DNA of 64,000 bases from Saccharina japonica (Eukaryota; Sar; Phaeophyceae; Laminariales; Laminariaceae), in the NCBI GenBank assembly GCA_008828725.1, contig MEHQ01003349.1:225707-289706 (forward strand), in the 5' to 3' direction. This document shows, piece after piece, positions 63,001-64,000 of this stretch. A model generated the notes under the pieces. It was not told the origin of the DNA and searched no databases. It saw only the letters and a list, made by a program, of their open reading frames with translations. The position numbers were made by a program, and so were the translations under genes. Within the stretch, counting starts at the first letter, position 1; every line of letters starts with the position of its first letter.

Positions 63001-63857
63001 TATCTTGATTATCTTGATTCTCTTGATTCTCTTGATTATCTTGATTATCCTGATTATCCTGATTATCTTGAGTATAGTATAGGAGCTCCCAACACCTTAG
63101 TTGTTTTTTGAAGGCATACGCTACTACAGTAAGCCCGATACCCAATATCATGGGTTGGGTATGGAACGAATAATGAGGAAGAAACACCTGGTATATAGCT
63201 ATTAGTATAACAGTATATCTATATCTATATCGGATCCAACGATACCATGGTGGGGTAGTTTGAGAGCGGTACCATGGTTGATGCATTGGTTGGTGCCGTG
63301 GTTGATGAGCTCCGCCAGTGACCGAACGAAGTTTCTTCATGATGCAGCGCTGTTTTCGTTATAGTATGAGATGAGATGGTATGATATGATACACAGTATA
63401 AGTATGATATATATCCTCCGCTGGACGGATAAAAAAGCAAAAATGTACCACTCTGGCGGGAAATGTAAGGACCTTTGAGGTAGAAAGATGGAGACCAAAC
63501 TGGCGGGAAATGAGGAAGGCCAAACGGTCCTCACACGCACTATATCCGTCCAGCGCGATGAAGCTTAAGCTCGTCGCAGTTCCACATCCGTGTCGTGTGT
63601 GCAAACCCACACTTTCCTCACCTGTCTTGTGTGCCCGTTTAACTCGGTTGTAGAACACAACGGTGCCGCGGCAGCGCTGACGCAGCACTGATGCGCTGAC
63701 TGGTGATGGCGCTGATTGCTGATTGTGTTTGTCCCCCCCCCCCCCCCCGCAGGACGACTTTTCTCTGGGCAAGTGGGACAAGTCCCAGGTGAAGGGGCAG
63801 GGCGACGACCTCATCCAACCCAGCGAGGACGCGGCCGGAGGAGCGATCGTCCTAGAG
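44882..63857 (+). CDS. Gene C: MRH-domain ER lectin (ERLEC1/OS-9-like), at least 8 exons, 3' end beyond the window
   Basis: Exons 44882-45058, 48393-48548, 49754-49865, 59706-59863, 60712-60837, 61851-62059, 62663-62768 and 63753-63857 give 383 residues and continue past the window. A signal peptide (hydrophobic core SVALSIVAVGLA) is followed by a complete MRH domain: CATISHEYWSYKWCH (residues 91-105), QFH (111-113), GGDVCESTGDHRNV (202-215) and EVSTCSY (244-250). These supply the Gln, Arg, Glu and Tyr that contact mannose in this fold. A second MRH domain begins CFPMKHEAWWTYRLC (309-323) with ISQFH and FSLGKW. Two MRH domains are the ERLEC1 pattern; OS-9 has one. Such proteins read trimmed N-glycans on misfolded proteins and hand them to the HRD ubiquitin ligase in the ER membrane. 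The intron 4 boundary is unusual. Confidence 0.82.
45832..45984 (+). other. Possible extra exon in gene C intron 1
   Basis: Open and phase 0 to 0 between tactggag and TGCACG|gtgagg, encoding GGCSTPGVGGCSWPSYSL and similar Gly/Ser/Cys text. The acceptor lacks a pyrimidine tract, and the opposite strand is also open with a donor of its own, so it is left out of the gene model. Confidence 0.2.
46768..46960. mobile_element. MITE family 1, copy 3
   Basis: Diverged copy in gene C intron 1. Repeated tatagcgccggtt with the shared cgcttggcaca core and terminal gagagggaccactactgg. Confidence 0.5.
47785..48035 (+). repeat. 240-bp dispersed repeat, copy 2
   Basis: Counterpart of 27065-27305, in gene C intron 1: acagccctgtctgttcgcgt, gtaccagtct, atatgaaccag and attctctctataacaacaaa. 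Confidence 0.65.
48393..48548 (+). CDS. Gene C exon 2: start of MRH domain 1
   Basis: Phase 0 to 0, acceptor gcgacacag, donor CAG|gtacgg. A Lys/Arg-rich linker, then LAGRCATISHEYWSYKWCH, the first cysteine pair and aromatic motif of the MRH fold. Confidence 0.85.
49060..49350 (+). repeat. GATC-rich hairpin repeat, copy 4
   Basis: Modules gatctagatctttcag, five 9-mers, tagctcatgttcc, gggagccgtataa, a degraded hairpin and taacggcaggttgggatct. In gene C intron 2. Confidence 0.7.
49505..49610 (+). repeat. Poly-C-tailed repeat, subfamily 1, copy G
   Basis: gacgcgctccgtcccggcat, gggtctatggtcatatgac, catcaataccccccccgcc. In gene C intron 2, about 140 bp before exon 3. Confidence 0.65.
49754..49865 (+). 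CDS. Gene C exon 3
   Basis: Phase 0 to 1, acceptor gccgcgagcag. FHDNKDGTTTKVFLGKHT completes the Q-F-H motif and the following strand. The donor is AAAAG|gtgcgt. The next intron is 9.84 kb. Confidence 0.85.
50709..51470 (+). other. Unassigned open frame in gene C intron 3
   Basis: Open on both strands (253 codons plus; 173 codons minus). The Ala run comes from a gctgctggt repeat at 51180-51260. The ttcgcctacggcgaaa and ttcgcctgcgacgaaa motifs hint at repeat origin. No family recognised; probably not a gene. Confidence 0.2.
51783..51985. repeat. GCGGTGTTATAACGACCAGA tandem repeat
   Basis: Five to six copies of a unit of about 35 bp (ttataacgaccagagcaa). Confidence 0.85.
52660..53184 (+). CDS. 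Small-ORF family, copy A1
   Basis: ATG then an E-I-D, RAQRESWPPTDHEK, ALGL and QGADESER module over about the first 65 codons. The frame stays open for 174 codons, adding a Cys- and Leu-rich extension absent from other copies. No known family recognised; whether it is translated is unknown. Confidence 0.35.
   Translation: MTVLVFAVEIDPGESARAQRESWPPTDHEKNALESLRAHRGALGLAENQGADESERTQPFVHICTLPCCCRAAMSPMEWCSISLSILQVQQSTLSRKQVHPAGVPSFLESDYCVNICVVAYLVVSLGSMMPLLLWHEITPAVVGVPSPLSQCRRLVCLLSFLRVPCLAYYPLFF
53195..54285 (-). pseudogene. Decayed tyrosine recombinase (Crypton/DIRS type), unit 1
   Basis: Broken minus-strand frames give, in order, GGKCRKRYVAASSDKRQA, RCAMVRNVAIFCVAFHTM, VSQVLQMTGGEGLFFN, ALTQAQIALNFHIHSR, MEDKRYTMHYFQ, HHMDGTAMDVFVEYV and KRSRDTAF. 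This follows the tyrosine-recombinase catalytic domain, where H-S-F-R would stand at YTMHYFQ, so the catalytic Arg appears lost. Several frame breaks and stops. Confidence 0.5.
54600..54809 (+). CDS. Small-ORF family, copy B1
   Basis: 69 codons: MVILISADEIDLSES, RAQRESWPPSDHEKTALES, LTEKQGADERER. Same start and frame as the other copies. Preceded by a ttcgttcgttcgtt repeat and a T/C-rich stretch. Confidence 0.4.
   Translation: MVILISADEIDLSESVRAQRESWPPSDHEKTALESMRVHREALGLTEKQGADERERTPFFVHTKYMYIL
55149..55385 (+). CDS. Small-ORF family, copy A2
   Basis: 78 codons. Begins MIVLVSAVEIDLGES; the same RESWPPTDHEK core and GADESES; ends soon after a Cys-rich stretch. Orthologous to A1 in the duplication. 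Confidence 0.4.
   Translation: MIVLVSAVEIDLGESARAQRESWPPTDHEKNVLESLRAHRGALGLAEKQGADESESTQYFVHICCTLPCCCRAAISPT
55690..56772 (-). pseudogene. Decayed tyrosine recombinase, unit 2
   Basis: Tandem duplicate of the unit 1 pseudogene with the same motifs, including DMRRRVPTLPAAAERCAM, MHYFQAGGASHHMDG and SRYVGVTASAAAS. Fewer breaks: two main frames (56698-56198 and 56165-55695). The same Arg to Gln change at YTMHYFQ shows decay before the duplication. Confidence 0.5.
57059..57268 (+). CDS. Small-ORF family, copy B2
   Basis: 69 codons, MVIFISADKIDLGGS, then the identical WPPSDHEKTALESMR core and the same stop as B1. Confidence 0.4.
   Translation: MVIFISADKIDLGGSVRAQRESWPPSDHEKTALESMRAHREALGLTEKQGADERERTPFFVHTKYMYIL
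58260..58508 (+). CDS. Small-ORF family, copy C (diverged, outside the duplication)
   Basis: 82 codons: MLPFISSADEIEYTE, METWPPTEDRKRNVD, LRVYREA, EEGADEG. Start position, ADEI, W-x-x-WPP, R-x-(H/Y)-REA and GADE are kept despite a duplicated ARAQ-EE segment, so the reading frame is conserved in a clearly older copy. Confidence 0.4.
   Translation: MLPFISSADEIEYTEREPEWMETWPPTEDRKRNVDRLRVYREARAQEEARAQQEEEGADEGGRAGEGERAYAVFRTHIYEPH
58940..59382. repeat. TATTACTATG array
   Basis: About 44 variants of a 10-bp unit (tactatgtat, tgctatgcat, tgttacgtat), ending at a poly-C stretch, about 320 bp before gene C exon 4. Confidence 0.92.
59706..59863 (+). CDS. Gene C exon 4: Lys/Ser-rich insert and next MRH strand
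   Basis: Phase 1 after ggctccag; the split codon gives Asp then SWISRVLKKKKKKPKADG, seven Ser, and DPYEGINDFSEVAAVWDYYE. GC-ending codons are strong. Ending at 59863 requires a GC donor (GAG|gcgcgt). A GT donor four bases on would need an extra exon. Confidence 0.7.
60310..60640 (+). repeat. GATC-rich hairpin repeat, copy 5
   Basis: Modules cctgatctgtatgatatg, tctagctcatgttg, gggagccgtataatctg, hairpin ggatctgtactatacagatc, ttaacggcaggc, then repeated ctgtagat. In gene C intron 4. Confidence 0.7.
60712..60837 (+). CDS. Gene C exon 5: GGDVC MRH segment
   Basis: Phase 0 to 0, acceptor cccctgcag, donor CAG|gtacag. GGDVCESTGDHRNV and AITCC match the MRH strand with the conserved Arg and disulfide cysteines. 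Confidence 0.85.
61851..62059 (+). CDS. Gene C exon 6: end of MRH 1, start of MRH 2
   Basis: Phase 0 to 2, acceptor gctcccacag. EVSTCSYLVQVCSRLLC closes MRH 1 with its Glu and Tyr. A Gly/Ser linker follows, then LEELEACFPM opens the next MRH unit. The donor is ATGAA|gtgaga. Confidence 0.88.
62275..62475 (-). repeat. GATC-rich hairpin repeat, copy 6
   Basis: Inverted copy: cacctgccgtcg, gggatctgcctagtacagat, cccaggaaacacgtgctaga and acacgagctagatcctacag. In gene C intron 6. Confidence 0.6.
62530..62640 (+). repeat. Poly-C-tailed repeat, subfamily 2, gene C intron 6
   Basis: cgtgctccgtctcgaaaggg, cgtggccaacagtcaaatgg, acaaaccaatcccccccc. Confidence 0.6.
62663..62768 (+). CDS. Gene C exon 7: MRH 2 aromatic motif
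   Basis: Phase 2 to 0. The acceptor gacgcaag is weak, but it gives KHEAWWTYRLCFSTGISQFH across the junction, a textbook MRH opening. The donor is ACG|gtcagt. Confidence 0.85.
62879..63072. repeat. TTGATTATC / TTGATTCTC 9-bp array
   Basis: About 21 units in gene C intron 7. The minus strand reads as Asn-Gln-Asp/Glu repeats, which are not coding. Confidence 0.92.
63753..63857 (+). CDS. Gene C exon 8
   Basis: Phase 0 to 0, acceptor in a poly-C tract ending cccgcag, donor GAG|gtgacg. DDFSLGKWDKSQVKG fits the MRH strand after Q-F-H; GAIVLE should lead into the G-D-x-C motif outside the window. Confidence 0.8.
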
Positions 63858-64000
63858 GTGACGGCGGCTCTCGATTGAAAATGTGTCCGTTTTTGTTTTG
63901 GCTTGGTGCGGCTGAGAGAAGAGGGCGATTCCTTGTGACTGCGTTTGCCTCTAACAGCTTCCGAGGAGCTCGGCGGCGTGACTTTTTTTTTTGCGGTATA

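Noticed and set aside
62594..63340. Asn-Gln-Asp-rich minus-strand protein of 248 residues
   Set aside because: Formed by the TTGATTATC array; it overlaps gene C exon 7 on the other strand.

Overview
The window is eukaryotic nuclear DNA. It has long introns with GT-AG borders, GC-ending codons in the exons, AT-richer introns, many microsatellites and minisatellites, and dense short transposable elements. Three multi-exon genes can be rebuilt by matching splice phases. The mix suggests a brown alga or a related photosynthetic stramenopile: kilobase introns, TTAGGG-type telomere-like motifs, DIRS/Crypton-type retroelement remnants, a GT49-like glycosyltransferase and an LRR-IQ protein. This assignment is inference (about 50-60% confidence); no rRNA or organelle marker is present to settle it.

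Layout. 1-10770: 5' flank or 5' intron of gene A, with no convincing exon; it holds a tandem tRNA-derived SINE, several terminal-inverted-repeat elements, a CCGG-rich array and a 535-bp ATCT array. 10771-27669 (+): gene A, 12 visible exons. It encodes a protein with an N-terminal DUF6625-like glycosyltransferase domain and a C-terminal GT49 (LARGE/B4GAT1)-like domain whose DxD motif looks degenerate. Its introns hold most of the minisatellites and a poly-C-tailed repeat family. 27670-30444: convergent intergenic region with a 90-N assembly gap. 30445-44346 (-): gene B, 10 exons, about 2100 residues, an LRR protein with IQ motifs resembling LRRIQ1. 44347-44881: short divergent intergenic region. 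44882 to beyond 64000 (+): gene C, at least 8 exons, a secreted/ER lectin with one complete and one partial MRH domain, like ERLEC1 (XTP3-B)/OS-9 of ER-associated degradation. Its third intron (49866-59705) contains a 2.45-kb tandem duplication carrying decayed tyrosine-recombinase genes and five copies of an undescribed, frame-conserved ORF of about 60-70 codons.

Genes A and C both concern glycans (making or extending them, and reading them in the ER), but nothing in the sequence ties them into one pathway. Gene B probably belongs to a calmodulin-binding, perhaps flagellar, role. B and C are divergently arranged and may share a promoter region. The novelty lies in the repeats: inverted-repeat elements carrying telomere-like arrays, a six-copy GATC-rich repeat with a conserved hairpin, a repeat family ending in poly-C, a splice acceptor embedded in a tandem repeat, and the five-copy small ORF.
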